Source: Microbacterium sp. LWO12-1.2
GTDB lineage: Bacteria > Actinomycetota > Actinomycetes > Actinomycetales > Microbacteriaceae
NCBI RefSeq assembly: GCF_040675875.1
Contig: NZ_JBEGII010000001.1
Location: 186,001 to 250,000, forward strand
Length of the DNA stretch: 64,000 nt
Direction: 5' to 3'
Part shown: piece by piece, positions 25,294-33,324 of the stretch
How positions within the stretch are numbered: position 1 is the stretch's first letter
Layout: the number at the start of each line of letters is the position of its first letter
The notes under the pieces: generated by a model
What the model was told of the DNA's origin: nothing
Seen by the model: the letters and a program-made list of their open reading frames with translations, nothing else
The model's database searches: none
Translations under genes and position numbers: made by a program

Positions 25294-26656
25294 CGTCGCT
25301 CACCCCTACCGGTGCCGCGAACCGCTGTGCAATCTGTGCGATGTCCTGATCAGATACCCACGATGCACGGAACTGCACCACGTCACCGCTCTCACCGTCG
25401 ATTACGTAGCCCATGCCAGGCGTTGAGGTCGGAATGCGGTCGCAGTGGGCGCCGGCCTCATACGCAGCCGAGCCGAGCGCAAGCACTGCATCGTCCTTCG
25501 TGCGGAACCGCAGCGCGATAGTCGCTGTGAACAGATCGCGCGATGACAGCGATTCCTTCCGGGGATCCTGCATCGCCGCGAGGGTCGCCCCGCCCGCTGC
25601 CCTCGCAGTCGAGAGCCACCGCTTGAGGTTCGCATCCACCGCGCCCCGAGACTTCGCATCCGGTGCAAGGTAGTTCAGCGATGCAGCCTCGTCCACGAGC
25701 AGCACCTCTAGTGGATGCTCGACTGTCGGCACGTGTTTGCGCAGCCCGTTCGAGCGCATGTACTCGAGTCGATCATCAAGCCGTCGGGCAAGGCGTTCGA
25801 TCATCGCAGCGGCCTCGTCATAGGTGTACGCGACATCGTGGAACAACGCCCGACCTGCCGTGAGCTCAACGCCGCCTTTCAAATCGATGCCATGCACACG
25901 CACGATGCCCGCGTGGATGCTCGGCGAGAGTTGCCCGAGCACGCTCCAGATCACGGAGCCCTTGCCCGAGCCAGAAGCGCCGACCAGTAGCGTCTGCCGA
26001 CCGAAGATCGGAAGCGAGAACGGGCCTTCCGACGTGACGCCGATACAAACCGGCGCAGCAGGATCGGCCAGCGGCACCATGCGGAACGGGATCGTTCCCT
26101 GATCCGCCAGAGCGTCGCGACTGCGAACCTGAACCCGAACCGACGATGCCGACGCCGCCGAGCACTCGACAGGGAACCCAAGCGCCGCGCTCATCTTCTC
26201 GTCGTCATAGTCGCTCGGCACAGTTCCCGGCACGACTTGATACACAGCCGCAGGGCCATGCGCACGCAGTTCAACGCGCACGAGCGCCGGGAAGGTTCGC
26301 AGCTTTTCGCCATTCCGAGCTGCTCCATCGCGGGTCACGCCCGCTGCCACCGCCCATTCCGGATTGACATGCCGCAGACGGGCGAGCGCCGACTTCTCGA
26401 ACTTCGACAACGATGCACGATCCGCGCGGGCCAGCCGAGGTCGGAACACGGTCGCCAGGAACTTGCTCCGGCCTAGGACACGATAGCGAAGCGCGGGAAT
26501 TATCGCGACGAGGATTGCACCGAGGATGAGCACGACCCACAACACACGCCCGAGCGTGGCGACCCCTTCGAGACCAGCCGGGGCACCAATCAGGCCGAAG
26601 ACCAGCAGCAGAATGGTCATCAGCACCACGATCGACCAACCGATGAACCTATTCAT
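25286..26656 (-). CDS. FtsK/SpoIIIE-type DNA translocase (TraB/TraSA-like)
   Basis: A 456-aa protein. Two membrane segments (about 7-24 and 38-55) are followed by a FtsK-like ATPase domain with Walker A GASGSGKGS at 226-234, a substrate loop VRVHGIDLKGG and Walker B LEVLLVDEA at about 317-325. Actinomycete integrative elements and plasmids use a single hexameric TraB translocase of this kind to move double-stranded DNA between mycelia or cells. It is shorter than chromosomal FtsK and lacks an obvious gamma domain. It overlaps both neighbouring genes. Confidence 0.88.
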   Translation of the reverse strand: MNRFIGWSIVVLMTILLLVFGLIGAPAGLEGVATLGRVLWVVLILGAILVAIIPALRYRVLGRSKFLATVFRPRLARADRASLSKFEKSALARLRHVNPEWAVAAGVTRDGAARNGEKLRTFPALVRVELRAHGPAAVYQVVPGTVPSDYDDEKMSAALGFPVECSAASASSVRVQVRSRDALADQGTIPFRMVPLADPAAPVCIGVTSEGPFSLPIFGRQTLLVGASGSGKGSVIWSVLGQLSPSIHAGIVRVHGIDLKGGVELTAGRALFHDVAYTYDEAAAMIERLARRLDDRLEYMRSNGLRKHVPTVEHPLEVLLVDEAASLNYLAPDAKSRGAVDANLKRWLSTARAAGGATLAAMQDPRKESLSSRDLFTATIALRFRTKDDAVLALGSAAYEAGAHCDRIPTSTPGMGYVIDGESGDVVQFRASWVSDQDIAQIAQRFAAPVGVSDDD

Positions 26657-27182
26657 GCTTGTTCTCCCCCTTGACGCTGAGGTAGCCCCAGAGCTTCACC
26701 GAGCGCGTTCCCGTCTCCCCTGACCATGTGCCGTCGTGCATCTGTCGCAGCTTGCGGGCGTCCGTCTCGAAGTAACCGAGCTCGTCCAACCCCTCCACGT
26801 GGAGGACGACACCTTGCAGATTCCCGTGCTCGTCCCGTTCGAAAACCTCCACCGAGCACGCATCCGACGACGACTTGACCGTGTCGGTAACCGCCACCTG
26901 GCACACATCCCGGGTGAACACACCGTCCGACGTGAGTTCCGACATCCGCACCCACACGCCCGATGAGAAGGCGGGAACGAATATGGAGGTCGTCAACATC
27001 CCGGGTGTCGACGGGGAGACCTCGCCCAGACGCATGTCGTAAGCGTCGTCCGCGTGCACAGGTGTCGGGGACACGCTCGGCTCCGCGACCGGTGACGGGG
27101 CGCACCCGACGATCCCAACCGCCACGAGGGCGAGCGCAACGACGCCCGCCCCCGCAGCAATGCGCTTCTGACGACGAGGCAT
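26649..27182 (-). CDS. Lipoprotein of the integrated element
   Basis: A 177-aa protein starting MPRRQKRIAAG, then a hydrophobic segment and lipobox VGIVGC with the lipidated cysteine at about residue 28, followed by a Pro/Ser-rich linker. The body is soluble and unrecognised. The start at 27182 overlaps the previous stop (TGATG) and has a better signal peptide than an upstream start at 27212. A surface role in transfer or entry exclusion is possible by position between transfer genes. Confidence 0.75.
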   Translation of the reverse strand: MPRRQKRIAAGAGVVALALVAVGIVGCAPSPVAEPSVSPTPVHADDAYDMRLGEVSPSTPGMLTTSIFVPAFSSGVWVRMSELTSDGVFTRDVCQVAVTDTVKSSSDACSVEVFERDEHGNLQGVVLHVEGLDELGYFETDARKLRQMHDGTWSGETGTRSVKLWGYLSVKGENKHE

Positions 27183-27541
27183 CAGGATGCCGTCCTCTTG
27201 CCGCCCTGCCATGAACCGCTGACCGATACGCGGAGGTCGAACGAATCCTTCTGGTTCGACACGGTGATCCGTGCGTTGGAAGGATCGAGCGAGATCTCCT
27301 GGAAAGCGCCGACGCCTTCCTCGCGGTCGGTGGTCACCGACACGTCGATGACGTCGCTGCCGTCCTGAAGTTGGAGCAACGCGGCGTGCCTATACAGCGC
27401 CGCCCCGCGCTCGTTCCTTTGCGGGCGGTCACTGGACTTGCCTGCCTCGCGGTCGAACTCCATCACGGCGCGTCCCGGCTGCCCGCTCTTTGCGAGGAGC
27501 TTGATGCCAGAGGCATACGGAAGCGAGATCGAACCAGCCAT
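27182..27541 (-). CDS. Hypothetical protein of the integrated element
   Basis: A 119-aa soluble protein (AGSISLPYASGIKLLAKS ... SWQGGKRTAS), beta-rich by eye, no recognised domain. It is coupled by overlaps to the genes on both sides within the leftward operon. Confidence 0.65.
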   Translation of the reverse strand: MAGSISLPYASGIKLLAKSGQPGRAVMEFDREAGKSSDRPQRNERGAALYRHAALLQLQDGSDVIDVSVTTDREEGVGAFQEISLDPSNARITVSNQKDSFDLRVSVSGSWQGGKRTAS

Positions 27542-27858
27542 CAGCGCACCACCGCCAGCGCCTCAGCGTCGGTCAAGAGCTGCACCTCGAACGTCCAGTT
27601 CTTCTTCTTCGCGCCCGTGACTCGTCGGACGTGCACGTACGGCGAGCCTTCCAACAGTCGAAGTCCCGTGCGAGCCGTGCCGCGCGTGCTGTGCGGACGG
27701 CGAGCGAGCTTCGTCGGGGAGACCACACGGAACTCCGTTGACGTGAGTTCACGCGGCACCGAATGCAGCAGAGCAGCGAGCACCGCCGTCCCAGCAGACG
27801 GAACCCCGTCAGCCACAGCCTTCTCATACAGCGGCGCGGCAAACAGATGAGCATTCAT
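27541..27858 (-). CDS. Hypothetical protein, possibly winged-helix
   Basis: A 105-aa basic protein. VAALLHSVPRELTSTEFRVVSPTKLA followed by GLRLLEGSPYVHVRRVTG could form a winged-helix fold, but this is uncertain. ATG at 27858 follows AAAGAAGAAG. It is the first gene of the leftward run that ends with the integrase. Confidence 0.6.
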   Translation of the reverse strand: MNAHLFAAPLYEKAVADGVPSAGTAVLAALLHSVPRELTSTEFRVVSPTKLARRPHSTRGTARTGLRLLEGSPYVHVRRVTGAKKKNWTFEVQLLTDAEALAVVR

Positions 27859-28008
27859 GTTCTTCTTCTTTCATTCGTGATGAGGGACATCCGGTCGGAT
27901 GCCCCGTGCCGCGCATCCTGCGCGACGTGTAGACCTCGGTGACCGAAGCCACCCAGCCACCGAGGGGCTCGGGGAGCGGGGCACCCTCCACAGCACCCCG
28001 CCCTGGTT

Positions 28009-28206
28009 CTAGCTCGTGGCAGCGTTGCGCCACCCGGGGAAGTCCTGATCGAGCGTCAACTCCTGCCCAACGGAGAGCAGACCCAGCCGAGCCGCCTCAC
28101 GCTGCAACCGCAGCCAGTCGCCAAGCCTGCTGCCGGTCGACGCCCGCCGAGCCAGCTCCTCCTCAAGCCGCGCGTACTCGGTGTGCTGAAACATCTGTCC
28201 GTCCAT
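28009..28206 (-). CDS. Small hypothetical protein of the integrated element
   Basis: A 65-aa helical, charged protein (MDGQMFQHTEYARLEEELAR ... LDQDFPGWRNAATS). The start at 28206 is set by AAGGAG 8 bp upstream. It is divergent from the regulator-like gene at 28343, with the operator region in between. The region from 27859 to 28008 between it and the next gene contains no clear gene. Confidence 0.65.
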   Translation of the reverse strand: MDGQMFQHTEYARLEEELARRASTGSRLGDWLRLQREAARLGLLSVGQELTLDQDFPGWRNAATS

Positions 28207-28258
28207 CTGTGGCTCCTTCGAACTAGAGCGATCCGATCCGGCTCGCTTCACTGCGTGT

Positions 28259-28335
28259 TCGCCACAATCTGTGGCGATGGGTCGAAGGTAACACGCGATA
28301 GGTGTTCGCCACAAGTTGGGGCGAACGCCTATGAT
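28259..28335. promoter_or_regulatory. Two operators and a promoter controlling the element
   Basis: TCGCCACA-ATC-TGTGGCGA (28259-28277) is a perfect palindrome. A second site starts with the same GTTCGCCACAA at 28304 and has arms GTTCGCC (28304-28310) and GGCGAAC (28320-28326). TATGAT at 28330-28335 is a -10 box placed so that transcription would begin at or next to the ATG at 28343. Confidence 0.75.
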
Positions 28336-28342
28336 CAGTCCT

Positions 28343-28717
28343 ATGGCACGCAGACAGCCCGAACCCAGCTACGACGAGCGCAAGACCTACCCGGCGTTAG
28401 CCGCAGGGGACGATCCTGGCGCGCTTGCGCAGTACTTTGAGGCAGCAGGGGAGAGTCTCAAGCTCGTCGCAACGCTGCTTGCCGAGGACTCCGCACCTGA
28501 ACTGATCGACGAGACGGGGGAGGCGATTCGCGTTGGAGTCGCACAGGCGGAAGAAGCCCGGCGGCTCTGGGTAGAGTTCATCACCCGCCACCAGTTACGC
28601 ACTCAACGCGAACTCGCCGTGCTGCTCGATGCCGAGGTCGTGAGCGCCAGCCGGGTCTACAAATGGCGCTATGACCCGCTGGACACGAACCGTCTCACAC
28701 CTTCGATTGTCCGTTGA
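28343..28717 (+). CDS. Probable element regulator (leaderless)
   Basis: A 124-aa protein. The C-terminal half (RHQLRTQRELAVLLDAEVVSASRVYKWRYDPL) looks like a helix-turn-helix, so a DNA-binding repressor is likely; the family is not recognised. The ATG at 28343 lies 7 bp after a -10 box and lacks a ribosome site, which suggests a leaderless transcript. The paired operators just upstream suggest that it controls itself and the divergent gene at 28206. Confidence 0.6.
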   Translation: MARRQPEPSYDERKTYPALAAGDDPGALAQYFEAAGESLKLVATLLAEDSAPELIDETGEAIRVGVAQAEEARRLWVEFITRHQLRTQRELAVLLDAEVVSASRVYKWRYDPLDTNRLTPSIVR

Positions 28718-28802
28718 CCTCGTTGAGAGGCACTTCACTAGATCGAGAGTCTCGGAGTAGCCGCGACCGATAGCCTGAGCGCAAAGCTCTTGGGAGGCTC
28801 GT

Positions 28803-29483
28803 GTGCGTGGTCAACGGCTAAGAAGCAGTATCAAATGGATTGCGCTTGCCGCCGCAGCGCTGGTTTTTCTGGGCGGTGTCGGTCTGCTTATCGTCGGCCT
28901 GTTGCGTGCTGACGCGGCTCTCATTGGCTTTGCAACTACCAGCGTGCCTGCGTCGTTGGGCGCAGCAGCAGCAGTTCTTGGTATCGAGACTTGGGCGGAC
29001 ACTCGTGCGGCCGCGCTCGACGAGAAGTCGAGGCAAGCGTTGGAGCAATTCATCGCCATCTCTCCAGCAATCATTCAGGGGATCAACCTGGAGGGTGTCG
29101 ACTTGCCCATGCGCGCCAACATGACGACCTGGGGTTCCCCGGCGCTGTTGCGAAAGATTGCCGAAAGAACTCGCTTGATCAACGTGATTGCTGAGGAATT
29201 TGGCCCCGAGGTCGCCAGAGTGCGCGAGTTAGCGGGCGACCCGAACGCAACCGTGACAATCGATATTGGCGACCGAAAGGCCCAACTTGCACAGTTGACC
29301 GTTGAAGCGGTAGCGATTGCTCGTGCCGAACTAGGCCCCGTCGCGGTTTCGCCCAGCGAGGTCTACGGGGTGCTCTATGGCAAAGTAAATGGCCGGAGTT
29401 GGGATCAGATCCCACCAATCGGGACCACACTGCCAGCGCCGACCGTGGTCATAGCACCATCCGCGGAAAGTTCCAATCCATGA
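28803..29483 (+). CDS. Hypothetical protein with two N-terminal membrane segments
   Basis: A 226-aa protein. Two hydrophobic segments (about 11-33 and 39-60) form a hairpin, followed by a soluble region rich in helices (RALEQFIAISPAIIQG, AQLTVEAVAIARAELG). GTG at 28803 follows GGGAGGCTC. It may be cargo of the element; function unknown. Confidence 0.6.
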   Translation: MRGQRLRSSIKWIALAAAALVFLGGVGLLIVGLLRADAALIGFATTSVPASLGAAAAVLGIETWADTRAAALDEKSRQALEQFIAISPAIIQGINLEGVDLPMRANMTTWGSPALLRKIAERTRLINVIAEEFGPEVARVRELAGDPNATVTIDIGDRKAQLAQLTVEAVAIARAELGPVAVSPSEVYGVLYGKVNGRSWDQIPPIGTTLPAPTVVIAPSAESSNP

Positions 29484-29490
29484 AATAAAG

Positions 29491-29572
29491 GCGACCGCTT
29501 CGCGGTCGCAGGGCGGGACGGGGGCGGCTGCGCGTGCGGCTGACGCCGTTCTCGCCGCCCCCGTCCCGCCCT
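29491..29572. other. Strong inverted repeats, candidate replication or transfer origin
   Basis: A small hairpin GCGACCGC-TTC-GCGGTCGC (29491-29509) is followed by a perfect 19-bp inverted repeat (29510-29528 with 29554-29572) around a 25-nt loop. The structure lies just downstream of the RepSA-like gene. It could be the double-strand origin nicked by Rep, a transfer origin, or a very strong terminator. The rest of 29573-29722 shows nothing clear. Confidence 0.6.
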
Positions 29573-29722
29573 CGCGCGAACTCAACCCTTCTCAAGTCGG
29601 CCATTCCTGGCAATCCGCAGCCATCTATCGCCACTGCCGCAGGCGCGAGCGCCTTTGCCCTCGACCACGAACACGCCTAGTAGCCCCACCGTCACCAGCG
29701 AGGCTATTCCGAGCAGCTACCG

Positions 29723-30838
29723 CTACGGCGCACGGGCGTGTTGCCGTGACTCCCATGCTTCTCGGGCACGACGCGCTCTCAGATCAGCGGCGTAGTTCGC
29801 CCACCAAACCTCATCGTGCCCGATCCCGCCCGCCTCATCCGGGGCCGTGTTAGCAGCAGCCCACGCCATGCGCTCTTCGCGAATGCGCTTTCGGGTTAGA
29901 TGCGCGAACGACCAGCCCGGACGCCGCTTCGTCGGACGGCTCATGGTCACAGTGTGACCGCCGTAGCCCAACGACCGATGCCCACGCTTCGAGCAATCTG
30001 CCGCACCCGTTAGCGGGCAGTCCTTGCAGCGCACCTTAAACCGCGTGGCGTGCCGCAGCCGACGCACGAACTCGAATCGCTCCGGTGACGGCTCGCCGTC
30101 GGCAGCATCCTGCCCCGGAACGATGTCCTTCAAGCTGTAGTTCAGGGCTTTCGAGACGTACCCGATGACACGCGCCGCAGCCGTAGACATGTCCGGCGGC
30201 ACGCCTTCCTCCCGAGAGCGTCGGGGTTGAATTTCCCGATCCTGCACGCCCTTCTGGCCCCATGATGCAACTTCGCCTGTCACCGGATGAACAGCCGTAG
30301 CAGCGCGCGCCGCAGCACCCATCGCCGCAGCGGACACTGGCACCTGATCAGGCACCCGCACCACCGCGTGCAGATGCAGAGCCATCCGCGCTTGAACTTC
30401 CCGCACCACGAAATACTCCATCGACGGAGCACGCCGCCGCATCGCATCCACCGACGACGCCCACAACCTCGAGACCACGCCATGCCACGCCACCTGACCG
30501 ACGTAGTCGTATCCGTCCAGGTCGACCGGGAGGCCCCGCAGATCGATGTCCGAGGGCTTATGTACGGTTCCACACGCACATCGCCGCCGTGCTTTGTCCC
30601 ACGGCTTCGGGATTCGGTGAACAGCACCGAAACTGGGTGCGCTGAGGGTGATGAAGAAGTAGCGAAAGCCCTTCACTGGCTGAGCGTCCGCGTCGTACAT
30701 GCCAGACCGCGCGAGCCGTTGCCAATCGCCCCGATACTGTGCCGCGCACGATGGGCACACAGCCGAGCGGCGCGACTGACAACGCACGAAAACCCCGGGC
30801 TGAGCCTCATACGGACGAGCGCAGTTCGAACGCCGCAT
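29723..30838 (-). CDS. Replication initiator, RepSA-like (HUH rolling-circle type)
   Basis: A 371-aa protein with RRSNCARP and a cysteine-rich segment (CPSCAAQYRGDW), FRYFFITLSAPSFG, CACG, and ALHLHAVVRVP, whose H-x-H fits the HUH motif of rolling-circle initiators such as pSAM2 RepSA. Tyrosines in IGYVSKALNY may supply the nicking residue. ATG at 30838 is the first ATG, but the frame continues upstream as NLLTEGLADAFADAM, resembling the true N-terminus of the family, to a stop at 30893-30895 beside the att repeat. The gene may therefore use a non-ATG start or be slightly truncated. Confidence 0.82.
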   Translation of the reverse strand: MRRSNCARPYEAQPGVFVRCQSRRSAVCPSCAAQYRGDWQRLARSGMYDADAQPVKGFRYFFITLSAPSFGAVHRIPKPWDKARRRCACGTVHKPSDIDLRGLPVDLDGYDYVGQVAWHGVVSRLWASSVDAMRRRAPSMEYFVVREVQARMALHLHAVVRVPDQVPVSAAAMGAAARAATAVHPVTGEVASWGQKGVQDREIQPRRSREEGVPPDMSTAAARVIGYVSKALNYSLKDIVPGQDAADGEPSPERFEFVRRLRHATRFKVRCKDCPLTGAADCSKRGHRSLGYGGHTVTMSRPTKRRPGWSFAHLTRKRIREERMAWAAANTAPDEAGGIGHDEVWWANYAADLRARRAREAWESRQHARAP

Positions 30839-30898
30839 CGCATCTGCGAAGGCATCCGCCAGCCCTTCAGTCAGCAGGTTTCGCGGCGAGTCTCAGAC

Positions 30899-30944
30899 CT
30901 CATAATCGTGAGGTCGCGGGTTCAAGCCCCGCTCCTGCTACAGA
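30899..30944 (+). repeat. Attachment site copy 2 (junction of the two island segments)
   Basis: Identical 46-bp copy of the tRNA-Met 3' core. It is attR of segment 1 and at the same time the left boundary of segment 2. Confidence 0.93.
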
Positions 30945-30950
30945 CTAGGA

Positions 30951-30972
30951 CCCCCGGTTTTCCGGGGGTTTT
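30951..30972 (+). terminator. Hairpin terminator after att copy 2
   Basis: CCCCCGG (30951-30957) pairs with CCGGGGG (30962-30968), followed by TTTT. It is similar to the hairpin after copy 1. Confidence 0.7.
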
Positions 30973-31014
30973 GTCGTATCCGAGGCGATGTCCGGGGCGG
31001 CGCGGGGGAGGGCT

Positions 31015-31033
31015 GTGCCGGTTTTGTGCCGGT
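31015..31033. repeat. GTGCCGGT direct repeat near att copy 2
   Basis: GTGCCGGTTTTGTGCCGGT contains two GTGCCGGT units 11 bp apart. A near-identical pair lies at 35822-35840 close to att copy 3. On the reverse strand this region reads HKTGTALPRAAPDIASDTTK ending at a stop beside the att, which resembles an integrase tail; it may be what is left of a lost integrase. Confidence 0.5.
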
Positions 31034-31059
31034 CAGCGGCGCGGCGACATGCGCCTAGC

Positions 31060-32118
31060 TGTACTGACCCGGATCGTTGTTGACGTAGGAGAGACCTTCG
31101 GTGTCGAGTGGGAGCTGTCTAGGTTCCGGTTCGATCACACGAAGGTCTCTCATGTCCCACGCTAATGCCCGGTTGGCTCCGGCCGGCAGATTGATCATGG
31201 TCCAGCGCATCCAGTCCGGGCGTGCGGTCGCGCATGTGGCGGCGGAGATGGGGGTCTCCCGCACGACCGCGTGGCGGTGGTGGCGCAGGTTCCGGGAGGA
31301 AGGGCGGGCGGGTCTGATTGACCGGTCCAGTGTCGCCAGGTCGCATCCCGCTCGGACGGGCCCGTGTCGGGAGACACGGGTGCGGATCATGCGACATCTC
31401 ACCCGTCGCGGCCCGGTGTTCATCGCGGCGAAGCTGGGGATGCATTCCTCGACCGTCGGACGGGTATTGGCCCGGCACCACACCCCGCTGTTGCGAGAGA
31501 CGGACCCGGTCACCGGGACCGTGATCCGCGCAGTGCGGCGTTCCGCCCGCCGTTACGAGCACGACCATCCCGGCTCGTTGATCCATATTGACGTGAAGAA
31601 GCTCGGACGCATCCCAGACGGAGGCGGATGGCGCGCGCACGGCCGCAGCGAGAAAGTCCGCAGCCGTGGGATCGGCTACGACTACATCCATGCCGTGATC
31701 GATGACCACTCCCGCCTCGCTTACGCCGAGATCCACGACGACGAGAAGGGCACCACCGCAGCCGGAGTCCTCGAACGCGCAATTGCGTTCTATGCCGCCC
31801 TCGGCGTCACCGTCGAGCGGGTCATCAGCGACAACGCCTTCGCCTACCGGCACTCGGCCGCGTTCCGCGCGGTCCTCGACGCCCACGGCATCACCCAGAA
31901 GTTCATCAAACCGCACTGCCCCTGGACCAATGGGAAAGTCGAAAGACTCAACCGCACCCTCGCCACCGAATGGGCCTACGCCCGCGCCTATACCTCGAAC
32001 GCCGAACGCACAGCTGCCTTGCCCATCTGGCTCGACTACTACAACCTAGACAGAGCCCACCTCGGCATCGACGGCAAAACCCCCATCGACCGAATCAACA
32101 ACGGTCGAGGTCAGTACA
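31060..32118 (+). mobile_element. IS481-family insertion sequence (1059 bp)
   Basis: The left end TGTACTGACCCGGATCGTTG (from 31060) and the right end (inverted, reading TGTACTGACCTCGACCGTTG from 32118) form imperfect terminal inverted repeats of about 24 bp. The element is flanked by a 6-bp direct repeat CCTAGC (31054-31059 and 32119-32124), which fits the NCTAGN target duplication described for IS481. One transposase gene fills it. The copy looks complete and possibly active. Confidence 0.92.
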
Positions 32119-32123
32119 CCTAG
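31152..32123 (+). CDS. IS481-family transposase
   Basis: A 323-aa DDE transposase. The N-terminal helix-turn-helix reads VAHVAAEMGVSRTTAWRWWRRF; the catalytic core has IHIDVKKLGRIP, VISDNAFAY and NGKVERLNRTL, giving D, D and E. The last codons run through the right inverted repeat, and the TAG stop (32121-32123) is part of the CCTAGC target duplication, not of the element itself. ATG at 31152 is chosen as the first ATG before the helix-turn-helix; a GTG at 31101 is possible. Confidence 0.93.
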   Translation: MSHANARLAPAGRLIMVQRIQSGRAVAHVAAEMGVSRTTAWRWWRRFREEGRAGLIDRSSVARSHPARTGPCRETRVRIMRHLTRRGPVFIAAKLGMHSSTVGRVLARHHTPLLRETDPVTGTVIRAVRRSARRYEHDHPGSLIHIDVKKLGRIPDGGGWRAHGRSEKVRSRGIGYDYIHAVIDDHSRLAYAEIHDDEKGTTAAGVLERAIAFYAALGVTVERVISDNAFAYRHSAAFRAVLDAHGITQKFIKPHCPWTNGKVERLNRTLATEWAYARAYTSNAERTAALPIWLDYYNLDRAHLGIDGKTPIDRINNGRGQYT

Positions 32124-32299
32124 CGGCGCTTACGGGGCTTCGACGGACGTTCCAGTGGCGAGCCGATTCCGACGACGTGCCACCATCCGCAGTAGTGGCA
32201 TCTCATTGCGCGGACCGGTTTGTGCACGCGTCGCGCTGCTGCGATCGCTTCGGCCTCGGAGTCGATCACAGCGCGGGTTGTGGGGCATCTCACGGTCAC
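32120..32299 (-). CDS. Small zinc-finger-like protein
   Basis: A 59-aa basic protein starting with GTG at 32299 (VTVRCPTTRAVIDSEAEAIA) and ending RPSKPRKRR. It contains MRCHYCGWWHV, the CxYCGxWH pattern of small zinc-ribbon-like proteins common in actinobacterial phages and mobile elements. Its TAG stop lies in the CTAG of the IS481 target, so the insertion landed exactly at the end of this gene and left it intact. No good ribosome site is visible, which lowers confidence. Confidence 0.55.
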   Translation of the reverse strand: MTVRCPTTRAVIDSEAEAIAAARRVHKPVRAMRCHYCGWWHVVGIGSPLERPSKPRKRR

Positions 32300-32453
32300 G
32301 CGAGGAGACTAGCTGTGACGACCGACATCGGCACCGCTGTTCCGGTTGCTGGCCCTTTACAGCGTGTACAAGTTAGACTTCTAGTACGGCGGGCAGTAGC
32401 CCTCGGAGCCTGGCAGTCTTCCGGACGGTATGACGAGCCAGGCTCACGTGTTT

Positions 32454-32990
32454 CTACAGCCGGGTGACCCGGGACTCGACAATCGTGTCGACGCGACGTA
32501 TCCAATCGCCCCCGTTCGAGTAGCACCAGGCGACGGCATCGCTCACCCAGAGCAGCGGATGCTCGTGTGGAGCGACATGCCGGTACTGCATCTCTGATGA
32601 CCGAGCGTGACGGATCACTTCGGCGATCAGACGCCGATCGGCACGTTGCAGGGACTCGTCTCGTTCGATGATCAGTTGCGCCACACCAGCGCGGACGGCC
32701 TCCTCAGCGAGCGCGCCAAGTGAGAGTGGGCGAGCCTCTTTGTCGGATCGTTGTTTCACGACCCAGACAGACACGCGCACGTCGAGAGCGCACATGCGCG
32801 AAAGGATCTGGCGGCGTCGGCTGTCGCTCTCGCTCTTGAAGTGAATGCGCCGCTGGCCAGGCTTGAGGAGATCGCGGAGTACCCGCTCGGATGATTGCAC
32901 GGCTCCGACTGCGGAGGCGGTCGCGACGACGTAGTAGCCTCGCGCCTTCGACTCGTCGACGTAGACACGGTCGGAAGGGTGGAAGATCAC
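32454..32990 (-). CDS. DUF3800 domain protein
   Basis: A 178-aa protein of the DUF3800 type, an RNase-H-like fold often carried on mobile elements. The N-terminal YVDESKARGYYV gives the conserved D-E pair; the C-terminal LLWVSDAVAWCYSNGGDW holds the second conserved Asp region. The biochemical activity of the family is not settled. A truncated relic of a close homologue lies at 36056-36268, just outside the island. GTG at 32990 is the start. Upstream on this strand is the spacer before the TIR operon, which is divergent. Confidence 0.8.
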   Translation of the reverse strand: MIFHPSDRVYVDESKARGYYVVATASAVGAVQSSERVLRDLLKPGQRRIHFKSESDSRRRQILSRMCALDVRVSVWVVKQRSDKEARPLSLGALAEEAVRAGVAQLIIERDESLQRADRRLIAEVIRHARSSEMQYRHVAPHEHPLLWVSDAVAWCYSNGGDWIRRVDTIVESRVTRL

Positions 32991-33324
32991 CCTTCAACCC
33001 TAGACAGCACCTCAGACGCATCAAGGTGGTTGTGCAAGTCTCGCGGCCCGGCCGCTGAATCAAGTGTGGAGCTGTGAGAACTTTCTTTACTCTTTCAAGG
33101 GCCGGCCTAACGGCCGGCTGCGCCACCTGCGGTGCGTCCGGTCCTCGCTCCGCTGCGGTCCGGGCGCTCCTCGGCGGCTGTCACCAACCGATCGGCCGTG
33201 GCCTTCTTTCGTAGGTGAAGACGGGGGTCGGACGATGTCGCTCCGCCACGCTAATGTGCTTGTATCCGTGAAATTTCTTGCTTCGCGGGCCGCCGAAGTC
33301 CCGATGCCACCCAGGAAGAGGATC
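32991..33324. other. Intergenic region upstream of the TIR/SLOG operon
   Basis: This 334-bp gap holds the promoter region for two divergent units. A GC-rich hairpin GCCGGCC-TAAC-GGCCGGC lies at 33101-33118, and 33119-33180 is a run of short GC-rich repeats without a clear gene. An open frame crosses it into the TIR gene, but no start there is supported. I cannot assign a promoter with confidence. Confidence 0.4.

Noticed and set aside
27824..28033. A 69-codon minus-strand frame between the genes at 27541 and 28009.
   Set aside because: It overlaps both neighbours, has no ribosome site and shows no recognisable motif.
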